Part shown: one piece after another, positions 43,037 through 51,667 of the stretch
How the letters are laid out: every line of letters begins with the position of its first letter
Numbering within the stretch: position 1 is the stretch's first letter
From: Betaproteobacteria bacterium UBA5216
Lineage (GTDB): Bacteria > Pseudomonadota > Gammaproteobacteria > Burkholderiales > SG8-41
Assembly (NCBI GenBank): GCA_002412495.1
Contig: DHVE01000042.1
Coordinates: forward strand, 1 to 64,000
Length of the DNA: 64,000 nt
Direction: 5' to 3'
Translations under genes and position numbers: made by a program
Notes under the pieces: generated by a model
What the model was told of the DNA's origin: nothing
Seen by the model: the letters and a program-made list of their open reading frames with translations, nothing else
The model's database searches: none

Positions 43037-45622
43037 TCACGCAGCCTTGCGTGCCTTGGCTGGCGCCTTCTTTTTGACGGCCGGCTTCTCGGCTACTTTT
43101 GTGTCGGCGGTGCCTTTCGTACCCGCCTTGGTGCTGGCACCAGCGCCTGCCTTGGCCTCACGCGGCGCAAACTCAAACGACACCTTGCCATCCGACCCAC
43201 GCACCAGAAACGCCGAGAACGGCCGGCCCTTTTTGCTGATGAATTTATGTAGCAAGTCCGTCTTGCCGTCTTTCAGGAGCTTGGTGACCTGCTCGGGCTC
43301 AATGTTGCGCTGAAGAATGATTTTGCCCGTGCGGAAATCGCAGGTGCGCGGCTGCGCAGCGGCTTTTTCACACAGATACGCCATGCCGTGCGAGTAGACC
43401 TTGCCGCCACACTTGGGGCAGGCCCCGACGGATTCCTGACCGGTGAAATCCACCGGCTCGGCATCTTCATTGGCTTGGCCGAAATCGAATTCCAGTTTGT
43501 TTTCGGCATTGAGCTTGATATTGGCGGCGAACGGACGTCCCAGCCGTGAACGAAACCCTTGCAGCGGGCCGATGCTTCTCCTGGCGATGAGTTCGTCGAT
43601 TTCAGTCGATTCGAACTGCCGGCCTGCGAGGATGCGCCACAGCGAAAAATCACATTTCTCGCACTGGAATTTCTTATAGTTTTCGGTAATCTTGCCGCCA
43701 CAACTGGGGCACTTGGCTTTCAGCGTGACGTAGTCACCGGGCACGGATTCACTGTCATGCGCCTTGGCGCGCTCGACGATATGACGAGTCATTTTGCCGA
43801 TTTCGCGCATGAAGGTGTCGCGCTTCAGCTTGCCGTGCTCCATCTCCTTCAGCTTGAATTCCCATTCGCCGGTCATTTCGGGCGACGCCAGCTCCGGTAT
43901 ATCCAGCCCGCGCAACAGCGTCAGCAATGCAAAGGCCTTGGGCGTCGCTTGCAATTCCCGGCCGAGTCGCACGACATACTCCTCGGCGATCAATTTTTCG
44001 ATGGTAACAGCGCGCGTCGCGGGCGTGCCGAGACCCCGTTCTTTCATCGCGTCGCGCAGTTCCTCGTCTTCCACCAGTTTACCTGCGCCCTCCATCGCCG
44101 ACAGCAGCGTGGCTTCGTTAAACCGCGCGGGCGGCTTGGTCTGCGTGGCGAGCACATCGATTCTTTCGGTCTTGGCTTTTTCGCCTTTTTTCACTGCCAC
44201 CAGATTAGGTGCATCGCCATCTTCTGCGGCCGCCTTGCCATGGACCTCCAGCCAGCCGGCGTTGACCAGCACCTTGCCTTCGCTCTTGAACGCTTCTTTT
44301 TCAACACGCGTGATGCGCGTGGTGACGAGATATTCCGCGCTTGGATAAAACACCGCGAGGAACTGGCGCACCACCAGGTCATATAACTTGGTTTCGATTT
44401 CGTTCAACGCTTTCGGCGGCTGGCCGGTGGGGATAATGGCGAAGTGGTCGGAAATTTTTGCGTTGTTGAATATGCGCTTGGTGGGTTTGACCCAGCCTTG
44501 CTTTAAAATCTTTTTCGCGAACGGCGCGTATTCCGAGTCCGAAAGCACTTTCAGGGTTTCTTTCACCGTGTCGACATAGTCTTCCGGCAGCGCGCGCGCG
44601 TCGGTACGCGGATAGGTTAGCACCTTGTGTTTTTCGTACAGCGACTGCGCCAGCGAAAGCGTGGTGCGCGCGCTGAAACCAAAACGCCCATTCGCTGCGC
44701 GTTGCAAGCTGGTCAGATCGAACAACAGCGGGGACGCTTGCGTGGTGGGCTTGCTTTCTTCCTCGATGATGCCGGGTTTGCCTTCGCACTTGGTCTTGAC
44801 GGCTTCTGCGGTTTTTGCGTCCCAGATGCGTTCGGCTCTGAGGTCCGGATTAACAGCGTCGCCTTCGCCATCCTTGGCGTCCTTTTTAGCCTTGGCGAAA
44901 TTCTCGTCTATCCAGCGACCCGTGTACGAGCCATCGGAAACGCCAAAAGTACCGTGTACTTCCCAGTAATCCTTGGGTACAAAGCGTTTGATCTTTTCCT
45001 CTCGCTCGACCAGGATGGCTAGTGTCGGCGTTTGCACGCGGCCGACCGGCGTCTTGTGAAAACCACCGCTTTTGGAATTGAACGCCGTCATCGCGCGCGT
45101 GCCGTTAATGCCCACCAGCCAGTCCGCCTCGGAACGGCAGATCGCCGCGTCAGCCAGTGGTTGCATTTCGGCGTCGCTGCGCAAATTCTTGAAGCCTTCC
45201 TTGATCGAACCCGCTGTCATCGATTGCAGCCACAAACGCTTCACGGGTTTCTTGCAGCCGGCATGACTGGCGATATAGCGAAAGATCAGTTCGCCCTCGC
45301 GGCCCGCGTCGCATGCGTTGATCACGCCGGTGATGTCTTTGCGTTTGAGCAGTTTGGTCAGCAGTTTCAGTCGTGCCTCGGATTTCTCGATCGGCAGCAG
45401 ATCAAAATGCGGCGGGATTACCGGCAGGTTGGCAAACGACCACTTGCCGCGCTTGACTTCGAATTCTTCCGGCACGGCGATTTGCACCAGATGCCCTACG
45501 GCGGACGACAAAACATACTCATCGCTCTCAAAATAGTCATCGTGGCGCTTGAAGCCGCCCAGTACGCGCGCGATATCGCTGGCCACAGACGGCTTCTCAG
45601 CGATAATTAGTTGTTTTGACAT
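43037..45622 (-). CDS. topB: DNA topoisomerase III with C-terminal zinc fingers and basic tail
   Basis: Type IA topoisomerase of 861 residues. TOPRIM begins SKQLIIAEKPSVASDIARVLGG with the acidic motif DAGREGELIF. The active-site tyrosine is in VLTYPRTDARALPEDY. After the core come CPSCGG and CEKC zinc-finger motifs, further CPKCGG repeats and topoisomerase C-repeat units (GRPFAANI, GRPFSAF). The last ~40 residues are Ala/Lys/Thr-rich like a histone H1 tail. The ATG at 45622 (MSKQLIIAEK) fits the family; an extension to 45715 does not. Confidence 0.93.
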   Translation of the reverse strand: MSKQLIIAEKPSVASDIARVLGGFKRHDDYFESDEYVLSSAVGHLVQIAVPEEFEVKRGKWSFANLPVIPPHFDLLPIEKSEARLKLLTKLLKRKDITGVINACDAGREGELIFRYIASHAGCKKPVKRLWLQSMTAGSIKEGFKNLRSDAEMQPLADAAICRSEADWLVGINGTRAMTAFNSKSGGFHKTPVGRVQTPTLAILVEREEKIKRFVPKDYWEVHGTFGVSDGSYTGRWIDENFAKAKKDAKDGEGDAVNPDLRAERIWDAKTAEAVKTKCEGKPGIIEEESKPTTQASPLLFDLTSLQRAANGRFGFSARTTLSLAQSLYEKHKVLTYPRTDARALPEDYVDTVKETLKVLSDSEYAPFAKKILKQGWVKPTKRIFNNAKISDHFAIIPTGQPPKALNEIETKLYDLVVRQFLAVFYPSAEYLVTTRITRVEKEAFKSEGKVLVNAGWLEVHGKAAAEDGDAPNLVAVKKGEKAKTERIDVLATQTKPPARFNEATLLSAMEGAGKLVEDEELRDAMKERGLGTPATRAVTIEKLIAEEYVVRLGRELQATPKAFALLTLLRGLDIPELASPEMTGEWEFKLKEMEHGKLKRDTFMREIGKMTRHIVERAKAHDSESVPGDYVTLKAKCPSCGGKITENYKKFQCEKCDFSLWRILAGRQFESTEIDELIARRSIGPLQGFRSRLGRPFAANIKLNAENKLEFDFGQANEDAEPVDFTGQESVGACPKCGGKVYSHGMAYLCEKAAAQPRTCDFRTGKIILQRNIEPEQVTKLLKDGKTDLLHKFISKKGRPFSAFLVRGSDGKVSFEFAPREAKAGAGASTKAGTKGTADTKVAEKPAVKKKAPAKARKAA

Positions 45623-45801
45623 GGTTTTTTCGGGGTGCTCGCGCAATAAAGCTGGATTCGCCGCCTGCGGGATGTTAGCGGGCGGCGCTAAAAGAGCGGC
45701 AGATAATAAGAACAAACAGGGCGGGAGCGCAAGCGCAGCACGTCACGAGCGGCACAACACGGGTAAACAATTACTACATTATAAGCAATAAAAACAAACA
45801 G

Positions 45802-46878
45802 TTACGATATCCTCTGCCATAGCCCTCCGAGCAGGCCGGCAACCACGCCGTCCACTTCAAGCTGAACTAATGCCGCGCTGACCTCGTGTACCGGCAATCC
45901 GGCGCGCCCGGCCAGCGTGTCGATATCGCATGGATCAAAGGCCATGTGTGCCAGCAACGGGTGCTCTGAAGCCGCGGTTGCTTTGGCGGCCCCGCCCGCA
46001 GGCGTCGGCAGGCGCAACTCGCCAAGGATATCCGCCGCGTCGTCCACCAGCTTGGCGCCCTGTTTAATCAGTACGTGGCAGCCCTTGGACAGGGTAGAGT
46101 GGATCGAGCCGGGAATAGAAAACACGTCTTTGCCAAGCTCATTGGCGATGCGGGCGGTGATCAGCGAGCCACTCGATAATGCGGCTTCCACCACCACGCA
46201 GCCGCGCGTCATGCCGCTGATCAACCGGTTACGGCGCGGGAAATTTGCCGCCAATGGCGGTGTGCCCAACGCAAACTCGGAAATAATGGCGCCGTTTTCC
46301 GCGATCGCGTGCGCCAGTTCGCGATTGCGTGCTGGATACACCTTGTCGAGCCCAGTGCCGATAATGGCAATGGTGGAAGACAATCCCGCCAAGCCGCCCC
46401 GATGCGCAGCGGCATCTATGCCCAGCGCTAGTCCGCTGACCACGCACAGGCCCGCATTGCTCAACGCCGTCGCAAACAATTCGGCAGTAAGCTTGCCCTG
46501 CGCCGTAGCGTTACGGCTGCCGACAATCGCAATCGCCGGTTGGTTAAGCAGTTCGCGACGGCCTTTGACGTAAATCAGTGGTGGAGGGTCCGGCGTTTGC
46601 AGCAGCGCCTGGGGATATTCCGTGTCCGCGAAAGTCACGACATGATTGTGTGCATCGGCCAGCCAGGTTTCCACCGCGGCCAACTCGCCATACAGTCGGC
46701 CTTCGAGTATGGCATCGGCGATCTTGCCGTTTACAATGGTGGTGAGCGAGGTGTGGCTGGCGCCGAGAATTTGCTCCGGTCCGCCGAAAGCGGAGAGCAA
46801 CTTGCGGAACGCCTCACCGCCTAGTCCCTCGGTGAGGCCCAGCCGCAGCCAAGCCTCGATATCGGGCGCCAGCGGCAT
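45802..46878 (-). CDS. dprA: DNA processing protein DprA
   Basis: Protein of 358 residues that protects incoming single-stranded DNA and loads RecA in natural transformation. The Rossmann-like core shows YPQALLQTPDPPPLIYVKGR, AIVGSRNATAQG, VVSGLALGIDAAAHRGGL and FPRRNRLISGMTRGCVVVEAALSSGSLITARIANELGKDVFSIPGSI. A C-terminal winged-helix domain follows. It lies 50 bases after the LysM gene and probably shares its transcript. Confidence 0.95.
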   Translation of the reverse strand: MPLAPDIEAWLRLGLTEGLGGEAFRKLLSAFGGPEQILGASHTSLTTIVNGKIADAILEGRLYGELAAVETWLADAHNHVVTFADTEYPQALLQTPDPPPLIYVKGRRELLNQPAIAIVGSRNATAQGKLTAELFATALSNAGLCVVSGLALGIDAAAHRGGLAGLSSTIAIIGTGLDKVYPARNRELAHAIAENGAIISEFALGTPPLAANFPRRNRLISGMTRGCVVVEAALSSGSLITARIANELGKDVFSIPGSIHSTLSKGCHVLIKQGAKLVDDAADILGELRLPTPAGGAAKATAASEHPLLAHMAFDPCDIDTLAGRAGLPVHEVSAALVQLEVDGVVAGLLGGLWQRIS

Positions 46879-46928
46879 GCTCGGGAAAATGCGCGGCCGC
46901 GTTCAGTCGCTGGGCGGCCGCACAATAA

Positions 46929-48086
46929 TCAAGGCGTGGTGACGATGTCCGAAATCGCGACCGGTCGTTTGGAATCCATTACCAACGCGAACGATGCTCG
47001 GTCAAACGTGCGGAAAACCATCACGAGGCCATAGGTCTCGTCCGGTAAGTTCGCGAGCTCGGAGTCATCAAGGGGAGAGGTAACCGGATATACCGGTCCA
47101 TCGCGAGGCGTCAGGCGGCTTTCGTAGTAGGTGCGCCGTGTTTCGTCTCCGGTCGGGCCCGCCCGGCCATAAAGCGGGCTAGTGCGCAGGTTATAACGAG
47201 CAGCGTTCTGGCTACGATGCAACGCTAATACGTGGCCGACTTCCAAACCGTCCTTTGCCCCTTTGGATAATGAAACAACGAAATATTTACCGGTTTCCCA
47301 AATATTGTGGTTCAAGGCAATTACGCGCCCTTGAATTTTCGTAGTGGGCGCCCTAGGAACGTAGGCGAACTGAGGTACTTCTTTCCCAACGGGCAACAGC
47401 CGATCGTCGGTGTAGATTTCCTGCGTGGAAGACATTATCTCAAGGCGGCTAACCTCTCCAAATTGACGTACACGCGCCTCACCCAAATACAGCGCCAAGT
47501 AGCCTAACGTTTCGCCCGTATCCGGATTAACCAGCTTTTCGCCACGGCGATAAATTTGCCACGCGACGCCCTTTTCTTTGCTCAAGCCCTTGGCAAATGC
47601 CATATTACCCGCACCGACAGCCACCCGGTTTTCCTCGGTGGCCATGATACGCGGCGAGTTCTCCAGTTCGGTTTCGCTGACCACCATCGGTCGCGATACA
47701 AACGCACTGATCGCACCCGGTTCTATCGTAGGCACCGCCTGCGAGATATCTTCACGGCGCACGCCGGGTGAAAGCTTGACACTATCGACACGCAACTGGC
47801 CTGTGGTGCGATCCAGCACCAGCACGTCGCCGGGGTAAATACGATGCGGGTTACGCACTTGTTCGCGATTCATGTCCCACAGCTTGGGCCAGTTCCAAGG
47901 CTTCTCGAGATAGCGTCCGGAGATGCCCCACAGCGTGTCGCCGCGTTGCACGGTGTAGCGGTCCGGCGCATCCGCCTTAATAGTAGTATCGCTACTACTC
48001 TGACCCTGTGCCGCCGCCATACCCGTACAAGCCACCCAAAGGGCGGCGGAGGCAACAACCAGCAGCGATATAATCTTGTTTTTCAT
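46929..48086 (-). CDS. LysM-domain secreted protein
   Basis: Protein of 385 residues with a signal peptide (KNKIISLLVVASAALWVACTGMAAAQ), then one LysM domain (YTVQRGDTLWGISGRYLEKPWNWPKLWDMN, about 43-90) for peptidoglycan binding. The remaining 290 residues have no recognised catalytic domain. The family occurs next to dprA and def in many betaproteobacteria; its role in the envelope is unknown. The ATG at 48086 gives the signal peptide; an in-frame start at 48182 adds an unlikely basic leader. Confidence 0.88.
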   Translation of the reverse strand: MKNKIISLLVVASAALWVACTGMAAAQGQSSSDTTIKADAPDRYTVQRGDTLWGISGRYLEKPWNWPKLWDMNREQVRNPHRIYPGDVLVLDRTTGQLRVDSVKLSPGVRREDISQAVPTIEPGAISAFVSRPMVVSETELENSPRIMATEENRVAVGAGNMAFAKGLSKEKGVAWQIYRRGEKLVNPDTGETLGYLALYLGEARVRQFGEVSRLEIMSSTQEIYTDDRLLPVGKEVPQFAYVPRAPTTKIQGRVIALNHNIWETGKYFVVSLSKGAKDGLEVGHVLALHRSQNAARYNLRTSPLYGRAGPTGDETRRTYYESRLTPRDGPVYPVTSPLDDSELANLPDETYGLVMVFRTFDRASFALVMDSKRPVAISDIVTTP

Positions 48087-48275
48087 AAAAGCACCCCGAT
48101 GAAAATCCCGTCTCGCATCATTCCTGCATGCAGAACGAGAACGATGGTATATCTGATCACGAATCACATGTGGAACACGCAAGCGCTATGATGACGCAAC
48201 GCGTTGTTGTACGCACGCAACATGATAATTTGGATTAAATTCTGCATCTAGTTTGTTATATTGGCAAGGCTTTTT

Positions 48276-48779
48276 GTGGCGACGCTCCCTATTTTATTGT
48301 ATCCAGACCCGCGTTTGCACACCGTAGCGGCACGTGTGACACAAGTCGATGACAAAATTCGTAGATTAATCAAAGACATGGGGGAAACCATGTACGCGGC
48401 ACCCGGTGTTGGTCTCGCCGCAACACAGGTCGACGTCCATTTGCGAATTATCGTCATTGATCAATCACCTACGCGTGATCAATTACAGGTTTTCATCAAC
48501 CCGGAACTCCTCGAAATGTCAGGCGAAGCAGACTGTGACGAAGGCTGTCTGTCCGTACCCGGTATTTACGAAAAAGTTACGCGCGCGCAGCAGGTTCGCG
48601 TACGCGCTTTGAACGAACTGGGCGAGCCATTTGAGCTGGCGGCGGAGGGCCTGCTGGCAGTGTGCATCCAGCACGAAATGGATCATCTCGACGGCAAGGT
48701 GTTTGTCGAAAAACTGTCACGCCTGAAACGTCAGCGTATCCTCGGCAAAATCAAGAAGCGTCAGCGTGAACCGGCCTGA
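48276..48779 (+). CDS. def: Peptide deformylase
   Basis: Metalloenzyme of 167 residues removing the formyl group from nascent proteins. The three family motifs are GVGLAATQ, EGCLSVPG (metal-binding Cys) and QHEMDHLDGK (HEMDH). The GTG at 48276 (MATLPILLYPDPRL) is chosen because an AAGG site lies 7 bases upstream and the N-terminus then matches the family; a TTG at 48261 is the only longer alternative. It starts the def-fmt-rsmB-DUF4390-ntrYX run and is divergent from the LysM gene. Confidence 0.96.
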   Translation: MATLPILLYPDPRLHTVAARVTQVDDKIRRLIKDMGETMYAAPGVGLAATQVDVHLRIIVIDQSPTRDQLQVFINPELLEMSGEADCDEGCLSVPGIYEKVTRAQQVRVRALNELGEPFELAAEGLLAVCIQHEMDHLDGKVFVEKLSRLKRQRILGKIKKRQREPA

Positions 48780-48881
48780 CGCGCCGGCGCGTTCCGCGCA
48801 CGCATGGTTGGCACGGCCGTTAGCCGCTTTAGCCATCGCTATCGCGGTCCAGATCATGACAACTGCCGTCAAGGTACATTC

Positions 48882-49808
48882 ATGCGGTTGATTTTTGCGG
48901 GCACACCGGAATTTGCTGCAATAGCGCTGAGTGCGTTGGTGGAGGCGGGACACGAAATTGTGTTAGTGCTTACTCAACCAGATCGACCGTCTGGGCGCGG
49001 ACTCCGGTTGGAACCCTCTGCTGTTAAAAAAACTGCACAAAAACAAAAACTTAATATTTCCCAGCCTCAAACACTTAAGCACGACGACGCAACCCAATTG
49101 ATTCGAGAAGCTGCCGCCGATGCAATGATCGTGGCTGCTTATGGACTAATATTACCTAAAACGATCTTGCCGCTTCCGCGTCTGGGCTGTATCAATATTC
49201 ACGCGTCCCTGTTGCCCCGCTGGCGTGGGGCCGCGCCGATCCAGCGAGCTATATTGGCGGGTGATAAGCGCACCGGCATCACCATCATGCAAATGGACGA
49301 AGGGCTGGATACCGGGGACATGCTGGCGCAACAAGCGCTGCTTATTGGCGGCGAAGAAACCGCAGGGGAACTGCATGACCGGCTTGCCACATTAGGTGCT
49401 GAAATGATCAATGACGTGTTGAGCGCTCCCCTGAAACAGCAGCCGCAGGACAACGCACTTGCGACGTATGCCGCGAAAATTTCCAAGTCCGAAGCGCTCA
49501 TCGACTGGAACGAAGACGCGGTGACGATCCACCGGAAAATCCGTGCGTTTAATCCGTTTCCCGGCGCTTTTTCCGTACTCGGTGGTGAAACCATTAAATT
49601 TTGGCGCGCAAGCCCGCATGCCGCCACCGGCGCGCCGGGCACGGTCTGCACATCCGCTCCTGGAGAACTGGTCGTGGCCTGCGGCAAAGGCGCATTATCG
49701 ATACTGGAGTTGCAGCGCGCTGGCGGCAAACGCATGGCTACCGCAGCTTTTCTCGGCGGCTATTCCATCGCCACCACCGCGCGTTTTGGCGCCCCTACGC
49801 CGTCATGA
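48882..49808 (+). CDS. fmt: Methionyl-tRNA formyltransferase
   Basis: Enzyme of 308 residues that formylates initiator Met-tRNA using 10-formyl-THF. It starts MRLIFAGTPEFAAIALSALV. The folate/catalytic region is GCINIHASLLPRWRGAAPIQRAI (Asn and His), followed by MQMDEGLDTGDML with the catalytic Asp. The C-terminal OB-fold begins near RKIRAFNPFPGAF. The ATG at 48882 has an AAGG site upstream; an extension to 48804 is not family-like. Confidence 0.97.
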   Translation: MRLIFAGTPEFAAIALSALVEAGHEIVLVLTQPDRPSGRGLRLEPSAVKKTAQKQKLNISQPQTLKHDDATQLIREAAADAMIVAAYGLILPKTILPLPRLGCINIHASLLPRWRGAAPIQRAILAGDKRTGITIMQMDEGLDTGDMLAQQALLIGGEETAGELHDRLATLGAEMINDVLSAPLKQQPQDNALATYAAKISKSEALIDWNEDAVTIHRKIRAFNPFPGAFSVLGGETIKFWRASPHAATGAPGTVCTSAPGELVVACGKGALSILELQRAGGKRMATAAFLGGYSIATTARFGAPTPS

Positions 49809-49815
49809 TTAATTG

Positions 49816-51096
49816 ATGCGCGACGCACAAGTTCTGGCTGCCGGCGTCGTCGAGCGAGTACTCGCGGGCCGCAATCTGGATCTGGAACTGGCCGACCTGT
49901 GGCGCCGTCAAGCCGGGCTCACCGGCGCGCCGCGCGCACTGGTGCAGGATCTTTGCTACGGTGTACTGCGGCACCTCGGCGCACTTGATGCCCTGATTGC
50001 GCCCCTCTTGAACAAGCCCTTGCGTGACGAACGCCTGCGCCACTTGCTGCGCGTCGCGTTATATCAACTCGAACACACGCGCGCCGCGCCGCACGCGGTG
50101 GTCGATCACGCCGTCGCCGCGTGCATCGCTATGCGCGCGGCGCCAGCCAAGGGATTGGTCAACGCGGTGCTGCGCGGATTTTTGCGCCGCCGCGCGGAAC
50201 TGCGAGCCGGCGCCACGCACAGCGATACCGGCCGCTATTCCTATCCGGCGTGGTGGGTGGAAAAAATTCGCGCGCAGTATCCCGCGCATTTTGCCGAGGT
50301 GCTAGACGCCGGAAACCGCCATGCGCCCATGACGCTGCGCGTGAACACCCGGCGCATTACACGCGAAGCCTACCTTGCGCGATTAACCGAAACCGGCATC
50401 GCCGCCAGCGCGCTGGAAATGCAAGCGGTGGTGCTCGACAAACCCATGCCGGTGGAAAAGTTGCCGGGCTTTCTTGACGGACAGGTCAGCGTGCAGGATG
50501 CTTCCGCACAGCGCGCTGCGCCGCTGCTCGACGCCGCCAGCGGCATGCGGGTGCTGGATGCCTGTGCCGCCCCCGGCGGCAAGACCGCGCACCTGCTGGA
50601 ACTCGCCGACATTACGCTGACCGCGCTCGACGACAGCGCGGATCGTTTAACCCGGCTGCAGGCGAATTTGTCGCGGTTGGGCCTTGCGGCAACCACCCTG
50701 TGCGGCGACGCGCGCACGCCCGCCGTGTGGTGGGATGGCGCGCTATTCGATCGTATTCTCGCCGACGTGCCGTGTTCGGGGTCGGGCGTGACACGGCGGC
50801 ATCCGGACATCAAGTGGCTGCGCCGTCCGTCCGATGCCGCCAAATTCGCGCAGACGCAGGAAGACATTCTCGAGGCCCTGTGGCGGCTGTTGGCGGCTGG
50901 TGGTAAATTCCTCTACGTGACGTGTTCCGTGTTCAGGGAGGAAAACCATCATCAGATGGCGCGGTTTTTGGCGCGCCACCCAGATGCGCAACCGCAGCTC
51001 CTTCCGCCATCCGATTTTGCTCCCGACCTCGCGGGCCAAATACTTCCGGACGACCGGCATGACGGCTTTTATTACGCATTGCTGCAGAAAATCTAG
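49816..51096 (+). CDS. rsmB: 16S rRNA (cytosine-967-C5) methyltransferase
   Basis: Enzyme of 426 residues. The N-terminal NusB-like RNA-binding domain (LADLWRRQAGLTGAPRALVQDLCYGVLRHLG) is followed by the SAM domain with VLDACAAPGGKTAHLLELA. Catalytic cysteines lie in DVPCSGSGVTRRHPDIKWLR and VTCSVFREENHHQM. It starts with ATG 7 bases after fmt. Confidence 0.96.
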   Translation: MRDAQVLAAGVVERVLAGRNLDLELADLWRRQAGLTGAPRALVQDLCYGVLRHLGALDALIAPLLNKPLRDERLRHLLRVALYQLEHTRAAPHAVVDHAVAACIAMRAAPAKGLVNAVLRGFLRRRAELRAGATHSDTGRYSYPAWWVEKIRAQYPAHFAEVLDAGNRHAPMTLRVNTRRITREAYLARLTETGIAASALEMQAVVLDKPMPVEKLPGFLDGQVSVQDASAQRAAPLLDAASGMRVLDACAAPGGKTAHLLELADITLTALDDSADRLTRLQANLSRLGLAATTLCGDARTPAVWWDGALFDRILADVPCSGSGVTRRHPDIKWLRRPSDAAKFAQTQEDILEALWRLLAAGGKFLYVTCSVFREENHHQMARFLARHPDAQPQLLPPSDFAPDLAGQILPDDRHDGFYYALLQKI

Positions 51097-51112
51097 CCAC
51101 TTGGCCGAGCAC

Positions 51113-51667
51113 ATGGTGCGATGGCTCGTGACGGTGTGCCTGGCATGGTCGTGCGGGTTGTTGTCCGTTACGGCGCAGGCCGCACAGTCGAGCGGCATAG
51201 ACGTGCGCAAGGCCACGCTGACCGCGGCAGATGACGGTTACGTTCTCGAGGCGGAGTTTGACATTCAGCTTACGCCCTTGCTGGATGATGTCTTGCACAA
51301 AGGCGTGCCGCTGTATTTCCTGCTCGAGCTGGAAGTCACGCGCCCGCGCTGGTATTGGACCAACGAAAAAGTCGTGTCGGTGCGGCAACAGCAGCGCCTG
51401 TCGTTTAACACCCTGACGCGCCAGTACCGCGTAGGCGCCGGTGCGCTTTATCAGAATTTCCCCACGCTGGCCGAAGCATTGGCGTTTCTGTCGCGCGTGC
51501 GCCGCCGCGAAGACATCGAACCCGGCGCCCTGCGCAAGGATTCCAGCCATACCGCCGAATTACGTCTGCGACTTGATGCGTCGCAGCTCCCGAAGCCGTT
51601 TCAGTTAAACAGCGGTCGCGACTGGAACATCGGATCCGACTGGTACCGTTGGACGGTCACCCCATGA
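51113..51667 (+). CDS. DUF4390 family exported protein
   Basis: Protein of 184 residues with a signal peptide (WLVTVCLAWSCGLLSVTAQAA). The mature part matches the DUF4390 pattern: ADDGYVLEAEFDIQLTPLLDDVLHKGVPLYFLLELEVTRPRWYWTNEKV, then RLSFNTLTRQYRV and DASQLPKPFQLN. Its function is unknown. It is located between rsmB and ntrY and its stop overlaps the ntrY ATG, which suggests a link to envelope sensing by NtrY. The ATG at 51113 is chosen because it starts the signal peptide. Confidence 0.85.
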   Translation: MVRWLVTVCLAWSCGLLSVTAQAAQSSGIDVRKATLTAADDGYVLEAEFDIQLTPLLDDVLHKGVPLYFLLELEVTRPRWYWTNEKVVSVRQQQRLSFNTLTRQYRVGAGALYQNFPTLAEALAFLSRVRRREDIEPGALRKDSSHTAELRLRLDASQLPKPFQLNSGRDWNIGSDWYRWTVTP

